Source: Fragilariopsis cylindrus CCMP1102 (taxonomy: Eukaryota; Bacillariophyta; Bacillariophyceae; Bacillariales; Bacillariaceae). From it: a stretch of DNA of 64,000 nucleotides. The position numbers and the translations under genes were made by a program. Positions 32,561-43,706 of this stretch are shown here, in pieces. The notes below the pieces were generated by a model. That model saw only the letters and a program-made list of their open reading frames with translations. It was not told the origin of the DNA and searched no databases. Numbering within the stretch: the stretch's first letter is position 1; each line of letters opens with the position of its first letter. The stretch is from contig FMBT01000345.1 in the NCBI GenBank assembly GCA_900095095.1, positions 1-64,000 of the forward strand, given 5' to 3'.

Positions 32561-32924
32561 GTATATAGTATTGTATATTTTATTGAATGTTATATCTGTT
32601 GTGTTATTTTTTTTGTGTGTGTTTCTTTTGGACTCTTTTTTTCCATATTAGTACTTCGTTGTGTTTTACAGTAGCTACTGTAGTGTTGTTGTTTTGTTTT
32701 GTTTTACTGACGTTTGAAAATGTGAGTTGCGAATAGCTCTGTACAGTTACGTCACAGAGTACTTGAAGTACGTACTGTTATTCGCAGAAAAAGAGAAAAA
32801 AATTTCGCGTCGCATGTAATGTACGACCAATGAATTCAACGAGATGTGAAGCGATGACAAGAATGGGCCCGATCGCGAAATGCGAATTTTTCTTTCATGT
32901 TTTTGGCTTATTCAAAAGTGACAG

Positions 32925-33880
32925 CCCTGTTTTGGGGCATTAATGGCCCATTTTGTGGTTAATGCGACCTATACCTTCATATCTTCCATAGAAATCTAAG
33001 CATTATTTAGACTTTGTAGTTATAGAAATAATGGATGCAACTACACCCAACCCATCTGGTGTTGTCCTCTGCAACCCTTTCAAATGAGATATTGTGTGTT
33101 CATTTCTGATCAAAAATCATCTTGCTATTTTTGTGCCTTCCACAACAGTGAACCAGATTTCATTCCACAACCACAGGAACAGGAAAGTTGTAGGAGGCAA
33201 ACACAATGTTCTACCACTCTATGTGGATGTCAGTGCACCTGACCCATCTGGTGTTGTCCTCTGCAACCCTTTCAAATGAGATATTGTGTGTGAAGCTTAC
33301 AGTTGACCTATTGGATGGAGAACTGTTATATTCCTTAGTCTCTTAAGCCTACTGGTATCTCAAAATGTAGGCTCACAAACACTCACACGCACACACACAA
33401 CACACAGCACACATCAAATAACCCCCACAAATGGCCCATTTGCAGTGTTTTGTGGACATTCAGTACTCTCAAGAAGGTGAATCATTCAAAAATATGTGGA
33501 TGGGGCACGCCATATGTACTAAAGGAAATTTCTCCTGGTGCTTTGTGTTGATTATCCAGCTTAGGTAAACACAGAATTGGAAAACCCTATTTTGGGGCAT
33601 AAATGGCCCATTTCGTGGTTAATATGGCCCTATCCCTTCAAAACCTCCATAGAAACCTAAGCATTATGTGGACCTTGTAGGTATAGGTATAATGGATGCT
33701 AGTACACCTGAACCATCTGGTGTTGTCCTCTGCAACCTTTTCAAATGAGATTTTGTGTTGTTTATTTCTGATCAAAATCTTGTTGTTGTTGTTTTTGTGC
33801 CTTCCACAACAGCGAAATGATTTTCAAAACATACCCACATCTGCAAGTATCAACCAACCATCTCCATACAACTTTTCATA
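32925..33880 (+). repeat. R189 dispersed repeat, copy 3
   Basis: Begins with TTTTGGGGCATTAATGGCCC-like text. It has two R189 units (cores at 33053 and 33247), then the GACCTATTGGATGGAG / CTTAAGCCTACTGGTATCTC module (33305-33375), a 240-bp spacer with a second GGGGCATAAATGGCCCATTT block, another R189 core (33716), and a tail ending CAACCAACCATCTCCATAC (33853-33871). The order matches the reverse complement of 52.24-53.85 kb closely. Confidence 0.85.
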
Positions 33881-35665
33881 AGATAAATTAATACAGCTTG
33901 CATCTATTACTATCATTTCTATATATTAAACAAAATAACAAGACCAGACAAACAACCACACATTATTAATGCACACCTACACAGTAGTGGTGTTGTGTGT
34001 GTCTCCTTTTTAATTTAATATGATTTTAGACAATGATGGTAACATCATGCCTATCATCACACTACTACTACTGCAACTACTGCTACCCCATGCTGCCGTG
34101 GACTGGGACTGATTCACTGTGGAGTCACGAGTACTACTCGTGACAAAGCAATACAAACACTAATAGCACACAATTACATTCTATTGCAATACCAAAGACC
34201 TATCTATCTATCCTGCTGCGTAGTCTAGAAGTAGGCATGGCACATGCTTTGTGTACATGGGTGTGCTCACAATGAATGCATCAGATCTCTTCCAACCTAG
34301 CTCCTGTAGTGTGGAGTAATTCTGTGAAGGCATCTTACTCTCCCTCATCCTCATCCTCATGATACTAAATAACTGCTGAGCAATAATAGTACAGTATGTT
34401 GTTGCTTGTATCTAGACTAATTACAACTACCGTAGATCTAGAGATTATAATACACTACCCAGTATCAGTCAAACAAAAAAATATTACCATCATACCCCAA
34501 GTAAGTGAACTTATGTAAACAAGCCAATTAGATAATGTACGAGTAAGTGAGTCAACTGCATGCAAGCCACTACTACTGTAGTAGGAGCAGAATATAATAG
34601 TAATTTAATTCATACACTGCACTATTTAACTTTTCTACCTCATTCATAATATTAAGCAAAACTAACAGTATTCTTCTTCTACACTGTACAATAGCCCTAC
34701 AGTAGTAGTAGTAGTAGTAGTAGCAGCTAATTACTCTAGCTTTTGTAGGGAGGTTTTGTGTACATCATACGGTACATCGTCCCTTCTTCTATTAATCTAT
34801 ACATCTTAATTGTATACTGCTTTGAACTTCTCGAATAGACTGTATGCTGCCTGTTACAATAGACTTCTCTTTTTCTCGTACACTGTATCAAAATAAGTGA
34901 CGTCACGTATCTTCTGATAAAATTAAAAGAACATGGACTGAGTCAATTTTAATTTGGTAGCTTCAAATAATAATTGATTGGTGTTTTCATGTTTTAACTA
35001 ACGTTACACTACTAATTTCCTTATTTATTTCGCATGCGGACTACGCCACGGCAAACGTAAACCCGTTTTCTTATATAATACATTCTTTTCCGATCCACGA
35101 CTAAAATGCATACAAAAAATACAAAAAATATCAACAGAAAAATGAGCTTAAAAAGTAAAGAATAACTGTGATTAACTGTCACACACAATTAAGAAACGTT
35201 TTTTTTGACATCTACCGGTATCTTTGTTCTTCTTTTTGTTCTTTCGTTCACCATTTACCGCACTTTGTACACAGTGTATCATCCTTTTTGTACATTTTTT
35301 ATTTTACTTCACATCATTCTATGAGAAGTTGACGAGCAACCCGAACTGCACACACTTACTCAACCCGTCACGCCTCATATGCGCACGCACCTCTACGCAA
35401 CGGTTGTTCGTTCTGTGTGATATTGAATCATCAGAACTCTTCTCATTTTATGTAAATCACACGATATAAAATAATAAACGCATACAATATTAAGTACTGT
35501 AACATTGAATGAATCAAACCGAGTAGTCAAGTAATTGCATACAATATTAAGTACCGTAACATTGAATGAATCGAACCAACCAAGAAGTCAAGTAAATTGC
35601 ACAAGAAAGGGATAAGAAGTAGAACAAGCAACGTGCCGTGACTGTAACAGTGACACATACCAACC
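33881..35665. other. Intergenic, no gene seen
   Basis: AT-rich, with small triplet microsatellites (GTA repeats at about 34700-34725). A ~58-bp tandem duplication lies at about 35480-35600 (CATACAATATTAAGTAC.GTAACATTGAATGAATC), just upstream of the HMG gene, where it could affect the promoter or 5' UTR. Confidence 0.45.
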
Positions 35666-38600
35666 ATGGAATTGATACGAGGATCATCATCATCATCATC
35701 ATCATCACCTGCACACCAAGAGTCGTCGTTGACCTTGCAACGGCATCAACAGTCTCCTTGTCAACATCCACAACGAGAGCAACTGCAGCTGCAGCTGCAA
35801 CCGCAATATCATCATCATCAAGAGCAAAATCAACATCAATATGAACAGCAACATCAACAGGAACAGGAACAGCAGCCGCGGCTGCAGCCGCTGCCGCAAT
35901 CATTGTTTCCTCATGGCGAAACGATGATTCCTTTCCTACCACCTTTGATAGGAAGGCAGCATCAATCTAAACAGCAGAATCAATATCAATCTCAAAAGAA
36001 GTCTCAACAGTCTCAACAACAGGCGCAATCTCAACAACAACTACAGTCTCAACAACTCGAGAATAACAAGAACAGCAGCAGCAGCAGCAGCCACAGCAGC
36101 AGCAGTGATGATGCTGATAATGCTGTTTCTGAATTATTATTTGATATTGATGAATTTTTAGTAGACGAAGATGAAGAGAAAGTTGATGTTGATGTTGATG
36201 TTGATCTGATTAACAACGAGGCGTTGTTATCTTCTTCAACTTCAACTCCTGAATCTTTATCTGTTTCTGCATCTGCTTCTGCTGAAGCGAGTTCGAATTC
36301 GAATAGCACAAGCAGCGCTTTCATGACAATGATTACCACTGGATCTGATGTTGCCTCTAGTAGTCAAGTAGGAATGTTGTTTCCTCCTCCTCCTCCTTCT
36401 CCTCATGCTTCTTCCAGCAATCCAAGTAGTAATAACAATAAGAATTCAAATGCAATCAAAAGAAAAAAACGATCCAAGAATATGCCAAAACGTCCATTAT
36501 CTGCCTATAATCTTTTCTTTAGAGAAGAAAGAAAACGTTGTATGGAATTAAATTCAAATTCTGACAATTCAAATTCAAACAATTCTAGCAGTAATAAAAA
36601 ATCTAAAAATAATGATAATAATACGAATAATAATACAAATAAAAAGAATTTAAAATTTGAACAACTTGGTAAAGTTATTGGTAAAGGTTGGAGGGAATTA
36701 TCACGTACCAAACGAAGTATATTAGAAGAAAAAGCTGAAACAGATCGTGAACGTTATCGTAAGGAAATGAATGAATATAAACAAGAAAAAAAAAGACGTG
36801 ATAATGAAGAAGATGAAAACAATATTAATATTGTATCAAGTTTAGTATCAGGATCTGCTGCTCATCATCATCATCATCATAATAGTAATAATCATGTATC
36901 GCCTTTATCCTATCAACAAAGGAATACTATTTCTATTCCTTCCTATCATCATCCCCATCCCCATCCTTGTCCATTATCACCACCATCGTCCTATGCGATG
37001 TTATCGATGCCGATGGCATATACTGCATCTTCTCCTCGACAACAGTATCAGCATCAGCAACATCAGCAACAATACCAAGGTTATAATCCAGGTTATAATA
37101 ATAGTAATAGTCAAGATGGTACTGGTGGTGGCAGTAGTAGTAGTACTGCTACTACTGGTTTACTTCCATCATTACGAGAATCGTATCCTATAAATCAAAG
37201 GCATATATCAGAATCACCACCTACAGCAGCAAGATCTAAACGACCAAGACTACGTGCTGTTAGTAATGTGAATGAACATGATGATCTACCAGTTGCTGAT
37301 GATTCTTGTCCTCATCACGTTAGACGTATCTCAGGGTCACCTCATTCACTTCTTCGTCTTCTTGGTGTGGTTCATCAAGAAAGCCAAGTACAAGTACAAG
37401 AACAAGTTAGACGTATATCAGGGTCACCTCATTCACTTCTTCCTCTTCTAGGTGGGGTTCATCAAGAAAGCCAAGTACAAGAACAAGAACAAAATCGTGC
37501 TTCTTCACCAAATCCATCTGTTTCTTCATGGTCTGGTGATTCTGATTCAGATTCTAATGATGATGGCTCTAACTACAACTACGACTACTCTGATGATGAT
37601 TATGATGATGGTGTACTCGTGAAACTACCATCATCAAAGAAACGTTCATCATCTTTTCTAGATGATCTACCGATACTAGAGTCAGCTGTAATAACATCCT
37701 CCGCATCAAATAATACAACAACATCGGGACAACAACAGCAGCAACAGCAGTCTGGAGGAAGCGGAGAAGGGGGAGGTAGAACACAGCAACAACGACCACT
37801 ACATGATCGTGGTGCTGGTGGTAGTGGTTATGGCTCTCGACTACCACCACCGTCACAGTATTCAAATCAACAACAACAACATCAACAATGGTATCGTCCT
37901 CAAACACCAGCATCCTCTTCGTCGTCATCGCCATCGTCACCACAACTACCACCCCCATATCAACAACAACTACAGCAGCGGTATCAGTTGTATCCTCATC
38001 CTACACCTCATCATCATCCTCCCTCATCTCCGTCATCGTACTATAATATTAATACAAATACAAATAGTTATGCGCCACCACCCACTTCGTACCTATCTCC
38101 ACTATCACGCATCACCACCCAACAGCAACCATCATCATCACCATCATTATTACCATCACCTCGACACTTAGGATCTGCTGCTCGCACACCATCATCAGAA
38201 GTAGCAGCAGCAGCGTATCAACAACATCAACATCAACAATATGAACAACAACAATATAATAATGATGAACAAGGAGATCTACCATTACAACCTGGTATGG
38301 TAATGACATTACCTGATCCAGATACTGGTCATGATCGACGTTTTTTTGTACAATATGAACCACGAGTTATGACAATTAAGGAAGCAGAGGAATTTAAATT
38401 AACACATATATTACCACCAGTAATAGGATTGCCATCATCATCATTATCAACAGCAGAAACATTGCAACAAATGCAACAAGGGCAAAGACAACCGCCACCG
38501 CGATATCAACATCATCAGCAACAACCATCACCACCATCACCACAACAAGGACAACCCCCATTGCATCATCAACAATATTATCATCATCGTCCACAGCAAC

Positions 38601-38971
38601 AGCAACATCCGTATCATTCTCAACTTCAATATCCACAACAATATCAAGATCATCAAGGACAAGTATTACATTTGGTACCTCCACCACCACAAGAATCTTT
38701 GACAGTACCACATCCAAAACCACAGCCACAGCAGCAGCAGCAACATCATTCTTCGCGTTCGCGTTCGCATTCTCATTCTAATAGTGTTGTTGCTAGTTCT
38801 ACTACTACTTCTACTGCGGCTAATGCGGCTGCTACTACTGTCCCACCACCACCAAATAATATATCAACATCTGCCACAGATCCTGCCGCTGATGCCGATG
38901 CTGATGCTTCTACAAGAAATTCAAGTACACTACTAGGAGCACAATCATCAAATTTGAAACGAAACAAGTAA
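35666..38971 (+). CDS. PolyQ HMG-box protein, probable chromatin or transcription factor
   Basis: 1101 residues. Gln- and His-rich from about 20 to 160, then acidic. One HMG box lies at about 271-375: KNMPKRPLSAYNLFFREERKR forms helix 1. After a ~35-residue Asn/Ser/Lys insertion come LGKVIGKGWRELS (helix 2) and a basic helix 3 (RYRKEMNEYKQEKKRR). HMG boxes bend DNA and normally have a short loop where this insertion sits. Downstream there is a tandem duplication of VRRISGSPHSLL..LLG.VHQES (RRIS is a basophilic kinase-type site), Pro/Gln-rich activation-like regions and one conserved-looking patch (DRRFFVQYEPRVMTIKEAEEF). ATG at 35666 chosen as the first in frame. Nuclear location inferred. 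No intron needed. Confidence 0.8.
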   Translation: MELIRGSSSSSSSSPAHQESSLTLQRHQQSPCQHPQREQLQLQLQPQYHHHQEQNQHQYEQQHQQEQEQQPRLQPLPQSLFPHGETMIPFLPPLIGRQHQSKQQNQYQSQKKSQQSQQQAQSQQQLQSQQLENNKNSSSSSSHSSSSDDADNAVSELLFDIDEFLVDEDEEKVDVDVDVDLINNEALLSSSTSTPESLSVSASASAEASSNSNSTSSAFMTMITTGSDVASSSQVGMLFPPPPPSPHASSSNPSSNNNKNSNAIKRKKRSKNMPKRPLSAYNLFFREERKRCMELNSNSDNSNSNNSSSNKKSKNNDNNTNNNTNKKNLKFEQLGKVIGKGWRELSRTKRSILEEKAETDRERYRKEMNEYKQEKKRRDNEEDENNINIVSSLVSGSAAHHHHHHNSNNHVSPLSYQQRNTISIPSYHHPHPHPCPLSPPSSYAMLSMPMAYTASSPRQQYQHQQHQQQYQGYNPGYNNSNSQDGTGGGSSSSTATTGLLPSLRESYPINQRHISESPPTAARSKRPRLRAVSNVNEHDDLPVADDSCPHHVRRISGSPHSLLRLLGVVHQESQVQVQEQVRRISGSPHSLLPLLGGVHQESQVQEQEQNRASSPNPSVSSWSGDSDSDSNDDGSNYNYDYSDDDYDDGVLVKLPSSKKRSSSFLDDLPILESAVITSSASNNTTTSGQQQQQQQSGGSGEGGGRTQQQRPLHDRGAGGSGYGSRLPPPSQYSNQQQQHQQWYRPQTPASSSSSSPSSPQLPPPYQQQLQQRYQLYPHPTPHHHPPSSPSSYYNINTNTNSYAPPPTSYLSPLSRITTQQQPSSSPSLLPSPRHLGSAARTPSSEVAAAAYQQHQHQQYEQQQYNNDEQGDLPLQPGMVMTLPDPDTGHDRRFFVQYEPRVMTIKEAEEFKLTHILPPVIGLPSSSLSTAETLQQMQQGQRQPPPRYQHHQQQPSPPSPQQGQPPLHHQQYYHHRPQQQQHPYHSQLQYPQQYQDHQGQVLHLVPPPPQESLTVPHPKPQPQQQQQHHSSRSRSHSHSNSVVASSTTTSTAANAAATTVPPPPNNISTSATDPAADADADASTRNSSTLLGAQSSNLKRNK

Positions 38972-39037
38972 TATGATGATGATCATGACAGCGTCGTCAA
39001 AAAACAAAAACAACATACTACTATATTTCTTTAAAAG

Positions 39038-39093
39038 ATATAGAAAACAAATCATGAGGTACAGTATACTGCGTCATGATTTGTTTTCTATAT
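39038..39093. terminator. Perfect 20-bp hairpin downstream of the HMG gene
   Basis: Arms 39038-39057 and 39074-39093 are exact reverse complements (ATATAGAAAACAAATCATGA and its inverse), with a 16-nt loop, 67 bp after the stop codon. It probably lies in the 3' UTR. It may be a stability or processing element or a tiny MITE. The terminator type is only the nearest label; eukaryotic termination by it is not implied. Confidence 0.6.
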
Positions 39094-39556
39094 AATAATA
39101 TTATATAATAACATTTTATTTATATCAGAAATAATTCACTCATTTTATTTCTACTTTATTTATCAAGTAAAAGTAGTTATTCGGCCATCACATACGTACT
39201 AGAAATTAAAAAAAAAATTAAAACGCGCAGTCGTATGAAATATTATGATGTTCGTAATAAATTCATTCCCTTCAAAACAAGAATGCATGCATTATTTTAT
39301 TTTGTGCGCATTAATATAACAACATCACGTCAAATCGTGTATGTAATCTCTTTATTTCTTTTTTTGTAGGACTACGTACAAAGAGTTAACGCCTAAACTG
39401 AGACGCGCCGCCATGTATTAAAAATAACAAACGCGATTGACCTAATCCAGTGGCGCCATAATCCAGTGAAGAAAGTGATATTATATATGGATTGATTATT
39501 CATACTGGTACCACATAAAACAAAACAACATACAAAAAATTATAACAACAAAAAAA
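39094..39556. other. Intergenic, no gene seen
   Basis: AT-rich DNA between the HMG gene and the small ORF at 39557. It should hold the latter's promoter. Nothing recognisable. Confidence 0.4.
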
Positions 39557-39970
39557 ATGCAACTGATTCAAATACAAACTCGAAATGCTTTAGGACATGG
39601 TCTAAACCTAAGGTTAAATGGGCCATCCTCCCGCACATCACAACTGCACAAAAGACGTTTTTCGCATTCAACAGACGCCACTGTATTCTTGGAAAATGAT
39701 GACGAAATCGTAGGTGAAAATATCTCTGTACTACTATCATCGACGTCGACAGTAACAGAACGAAAGCGCAAACGACGAAGATTTGAGCCAAGATGTGCGA
39801 AATCGTCGAATATGCTCGTAAAAGATGTTGGAGATTTTTTACGGCAGCATTTTATAGAAAAAGAAAACAACAACGATGAAAAGAAGTCAACCGAATCTTT
39901 GATGAAGGAAACAGTGCGACTAATGAAAAGTATCAAATTGACTTCTTCTTATAGCAGGTCAACAGAATAA
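39557..39970 (+). CDS. Small Arg-rich hypothetical protein, possible organelle presequence
   Basis: 137 residues, not recognised. The ATG sits after an A-rich leader. The first ~39 residues (MQLIQIQTRNALGHGLNLRL...KRRFSHST) have no acidic residue, several Arg and amphipathic spacing, which fits a mitochondrial targeting sequence. Then come a basic cluster (ERKRKRRRFEPR) and a C-terminal part that looks helical (MLVKDVGDFLRQHFIEKE ... LMKETVRLMKSIKL). The frame is non-repetitive, which supports a real gene. The targeting suggestion is inference. Confidence 0.5.
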   Translation: MQLIQIQTRNALGHGLNLRLNGPSSRTSQLHKRRFSHSTDATVFLENDDEIVGENISVLLSSTSTVTERKRKRRRFEPRCAKSSNMLVKDVGDFLRQHFIEKENNNDEKKSTESLMKETVRLMKSIKLTSSYSRSTE

Positions 39971-40556
39971 TCAAAAGCAATTGGTACGGGGGACAGCTAC
40001 ACATCATAGTAAATGAACAAACGTAAAAATATAATAATTCGAAACGAACAATCTCTCTCTCTCTCGTCTCCCACAAATTCTTTCTTGTGCTTGTCTTTCT
40101 ATCTAAACGTCATCACAATACTAAGATTGTCTACTACGGTTCAGACTTTTCTGCACACATTTCCTACATCAAAAACCGGTACATAGTGGCTACGAAACTT
40201 TAGAAAAAAAACTCAGCGTTATATTCTTAGCCAATTCTTACATATTATAATCTTTTACCGTTCTTTGCTTTAGGATGCACACAGTATTAATTTACCGTCC
40301 TTGAAATCATTCTGCAATTAGACATTAATTCCTTTCTTCTTTGGAAAATAACGAATCCCCGCATCGAATACCGATCTGAATCTGTCAGTACAAGAATCGA
40401 TGGAGGCAACGCAATGGAGTGGTACAGTTCCATATCCATGCTAGCGTGTTATACGCGATCGTTTTAGTATAAAATACTACTGTTGGGCAAAACCATGGAA
40501 TGAATGATGTGTATACATACTTGAGGTAAACAAAAAGGTATCACGCCATACCATTA

Positions 40557-40607
40557 CACCCGATGTGATTAAAAGTCGAGCGCTCTTCCAACTGAGCTAA
40601 CCGGGTA
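40557..40607 (-). pseudogene. Truncated tRNA-Lys(UUU)-like relic
   Basis: On the minus strand the sequence reads ACCCGGT, TA, GCTCAGTTGGAAGAGC (a good D arm / A box) and an anticodon loop CTTTTAA giving UUU (Lys). It then jumps directly to ACATCGGGTG, which can pair with the 5' acceptor strand. The 3' half of the anticodon stem, the variable loop and the T arm (B box) are missing. Either a deleted tRNA gene or a tRNA-derived relic. Unlikely to be functional in the nucleus. Confidence 0.65.
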
Positions 40608-41372
40608 ACTGTTGTTCCAAATAAGGGAACATCGTGGCTATTATGAAGGCCTGCTTTCTTTCTTTCTTTCTTTGCTCTCTTTCTTTGTGTTGTGATCGAA
40701 GGTGTCAGAAACAACCTCGATTTGAAAAAAATCGAAAATCAGCGAAAATGCACATCCCCATTTTCCATATTTCAATTGAATTAGTTGAATCGAACTAGTC
40801 AACCATTTGACTCATTAATCAAATATTTCTAGTCGAATGGTTCGACTCACTCTGTCGCTCTGGGGTGTGTGAATTTTCAGTTTATTATTCTGAATTCTAT
40901 GAACGAAGTGCTGGACAACCATTAGAAGAAGCACCAACTATGAAGAGGTAGGAGTGCTAACGAATAACGTACATACGTATACTAATAGAGTAATCGTATG
41001 TACGCAGCAGCTTTTTAGTGGGATTCAAAATTTAGCGAGCAAGCTTGACAAATTTTTTGATGCATGTCCACAACGGAGATTATTTTCTCGTCGCGCTACA
41101 GCGACATGCTAAAAAATAAAGAAAAGAATGTCACTTATAGTTGTGAATATAACAGTATAAATAAATAAATGTAAACGTATTTTTTTAAAAGGACTATAAT
41201 TATGAGATACAGTATCCGAAGATCATCATCGTCGCATTGTTTTTTTCTCTCAATTTTTCTTTCTTTTTTTAAATATGTTGTTGTTGTTGTTGTTGTTCTC
41301 CTTTCATCATCAGAATCAAATCGAAACTAGTATTGAATTGATTTCAGATAAATCAAATCAAAATCGATTGAA
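40608..41372. other. Intergenic, no gene seen
   Basis: A TTTC microsatellite lies near 40650-40690 and TTG repeats at 41278-41293. No supported gene. Confidence 0.4.
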
Positions 41373-42263
41373 TCAACCAAACTCATCATCATCATCACTA
41401 TCACTATCATCATCACAACCAAACTCATCACTAGAGGGGTCCTTACTATCATTATCACTATCACTATACATAATATAATATTCAATTTCTTTTCGATCTT
41501 GTATTGCAATACGATGTGCACGATGTTGACATTCATACGAGATCGTATAATAGGCATCCGCTATTGCTTCATCATCATAAATAAAATAGTCACTTTGACT
41601 ATCATTAAAACTACCACTACCACTACCACTTAAGTATTGTTCTTCTTGTTTAATTAATACTTCTTCTAGTGCTAAATATCGTGATGATCGTTTACGAATT
41701 GCTTCTACTTTTAAACCATATTCTAATCCACGTTTACAGTCCTCATCCTCATCATCATCATAATGCTGATGACCATAATGGACACTACTTTTTGTAAAAG
41801 ATAATAGTGAGGATTGACTATTCCCTTGATACTCATTATTATCTAAGTCGTCTTCATTGTTATCATTAAATTGTTGTATCATTAAATCATTTTGTTGTTT
41901 GATTAATACAAATTCATCTTCTTGCAACCAATAATTACATTTTTCTTTTTTAGACATATTACGATGTGATAATGTTTTTCGGACTGTTACCTTACTAAAA
42001 AATCGTACTCGGTATTGTTCTCTTACCTGAGACTGTTGTGACTCCTGTGACAACTCTGACGATGACGACTGTAATGATAATAACACTGGTGGTGAATTCC
42101 GATTGGGACTAACATCAGCAGTAATACTTGTAGGAGAATCAGTAGAGGATGATGACAACCTCTTATTCTTCACAGCAGCGGTTGTTGTTGGTGTAGGTGA
42201 ATGAAAAGTAGTAAATAAATTATCACTATTATCATTCTTATTCTTAGTACTCGTCCTCACCAT
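41373..42263 (-). CDS. Conserved stramenopile protein family of unknown function
   Basis: 296 residues. After a disordered Ser/Thr/Asn N-terminus, the order of motifs matches a family I recall as abundant in diatoms: VRFFSKVTVRKTLSHRNMS (86-104), YWLQEDEF (111-118), CKRGLEYGL (176-184), ALEEVLIKQEEQY (198-210) and AYYTISYECQHRAHRIAIQD (237-256). The family has no established biochemical function known to me. The C-terminus is an acidic Asp/Ser tail made partly of triplet repeats. Start ATG at 42263; no intron needed. Upstream DNA to 43302 shows nothing else. Confidence 0.7.
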   Translation of the reverse strand: MVRTSTKNKNDNSDNLFTTFHSPTPTTTAAVKNKRLSSSSTDSPTSITADVSPNRNSPPVLLSLQSSSSELSQESQQSQVREQYRVRFFSKVTVRKTLSHRNMSKKEKCNYWLQEDEFVLIKQQNDLMIQQFNDNNEDDLDNNEYQGNSQSSLLSFTKSSVHYGHQHYDDDEDEDCKRGLEYGLKVEAIRKRSSRYLALEEVLIKQEEQYLSGSGSGSFNDSQSDYFIYDDEAIADAYYTISYECQHRAHRIAIQDRKEIEYYIMYSDSDNDSKDPSSDEFGCDDDSDSDDDDEFG

Positions 42264-43302
42264 AATGATAGTAGTAGCTGTAGCTTTAGTAAGAAGTATT
42301 AACGATACTAGTTGTATTAGTAGTAATAGTTGTATATAGTTCGTTCTATCAGACGAGTATAACGAAGATTATCCTACGGTATGCGAATAAAGAAGGGTGG
42401 TTCTGTTCTTTATTGTGAATATCTGAATGAAATGAATGAATGAAACCGCAGTATTAGTAGAAGATATCGCAATAGGTAATCATCAACTTGTGCATTTAAT
42501 TGTGCGAAGAAAAAGTTGTTGGTTGGCCAAAAGGAAAACAAATTTAACGACATGGAATAATTTTCTCCCTGCGCTGGTACACGGGTTAATTGTATTAGTA
42601 CATTAAATTAACTTACTGTTGCAGGCAGTACCACGTTTACATCATGTAGGTGTACCAGTGACAAAAAAATGTACACTACCAAGTTGACATTTATTGTAAC
42701 CTGTTTGCATATATATTAGATAAATGTATACAATATTATGTCATAATACGATCGAATCTCACGGCGTTTCGATATTCTCTTTATCATTGTTTTCTAAACA
42801 AAATTGTTTTTACAAAAAAAGAGAACAGGATTGTTCGTCGTAAACTTAGTCGTTATACATTTTTTTAAAAATTTCGCGACGTATATTATAAATTGATTAT
42901 GTTTTGCGGGCAGTAATGTTAACTAGTAAATGACTTCTTGGGCAATAATATAATATTTACATTAATACTTGAGCAATAATATTTATCAGTACAGTGGTAC
43001 TTGGGCGATAATGTTTATTCGTACAGTAGTCATTGAAGTAGTACTTTCAATTATTGTAATCGTACTATTTATTTAATGTTATACAATATTTTTATCTCCA
43101 AGAATAAGATCATTGCCATTATCTATATATGTTACTGCTGTGAGACATCATGATTCAATCAATTATATTAAATAATGATCTTCACTTCGATGACTAAAAA
43201 AACTCAATATCGGAACAGCTAAGTGAGTACTTACAGTTTGTACTTACTTCTCCTGTCTACGTTCAAGTACGACTGAATAATGAGGGTTTCACACAGAACA
43301 GT
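42264..43302. other. Intergenic, no gene seen
   Basis: AT-rich. The right end (about 43250-43310) is the last part of a ~345-bp tandem unit whose other copies lie at 50244-50592 and 50593-50937, beyond element C. Confidence 0.5.
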
Positions 43303-43706
43303 ACTCACGACAGGGGTAATAATCTATACGGGGTGCGTCACGATCCGCGCGTCGCTTTAAATTCGTCGCACAAATAAATTTACTATGATGTACCCAAATA
43401 AGAAAATTGTGCCCCAAATAATGTTTCCCCATTTTTTTCACCTAGACATTACTAGTTAACTATACCACTTTGGACCACATATAACATACAAAAAAAACAT
43501 AAAATAAAAAAATTAAAAACACTTTTCTAGACCGTATTTCTACGCTGATTCTGGAAATATCCTCCATTCATAGCTAACTTGCCTAGAATTAGAAAAACAT
43601 TCTACATCAAAAACACTAGTCTATTTACTATAAAAATAATAACAATAATACATATAGATCCGTTTTAAATATAATTTACTAATAAGGTTCAATAGATTTT
43701 ACATTT

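Noticed and set aside
35224-35942. Short ORFs before and antisense to the HMG gene start
   Set aside because: Overlap the polyQ/His coding repeats or AT-rich leader with no conserved content.
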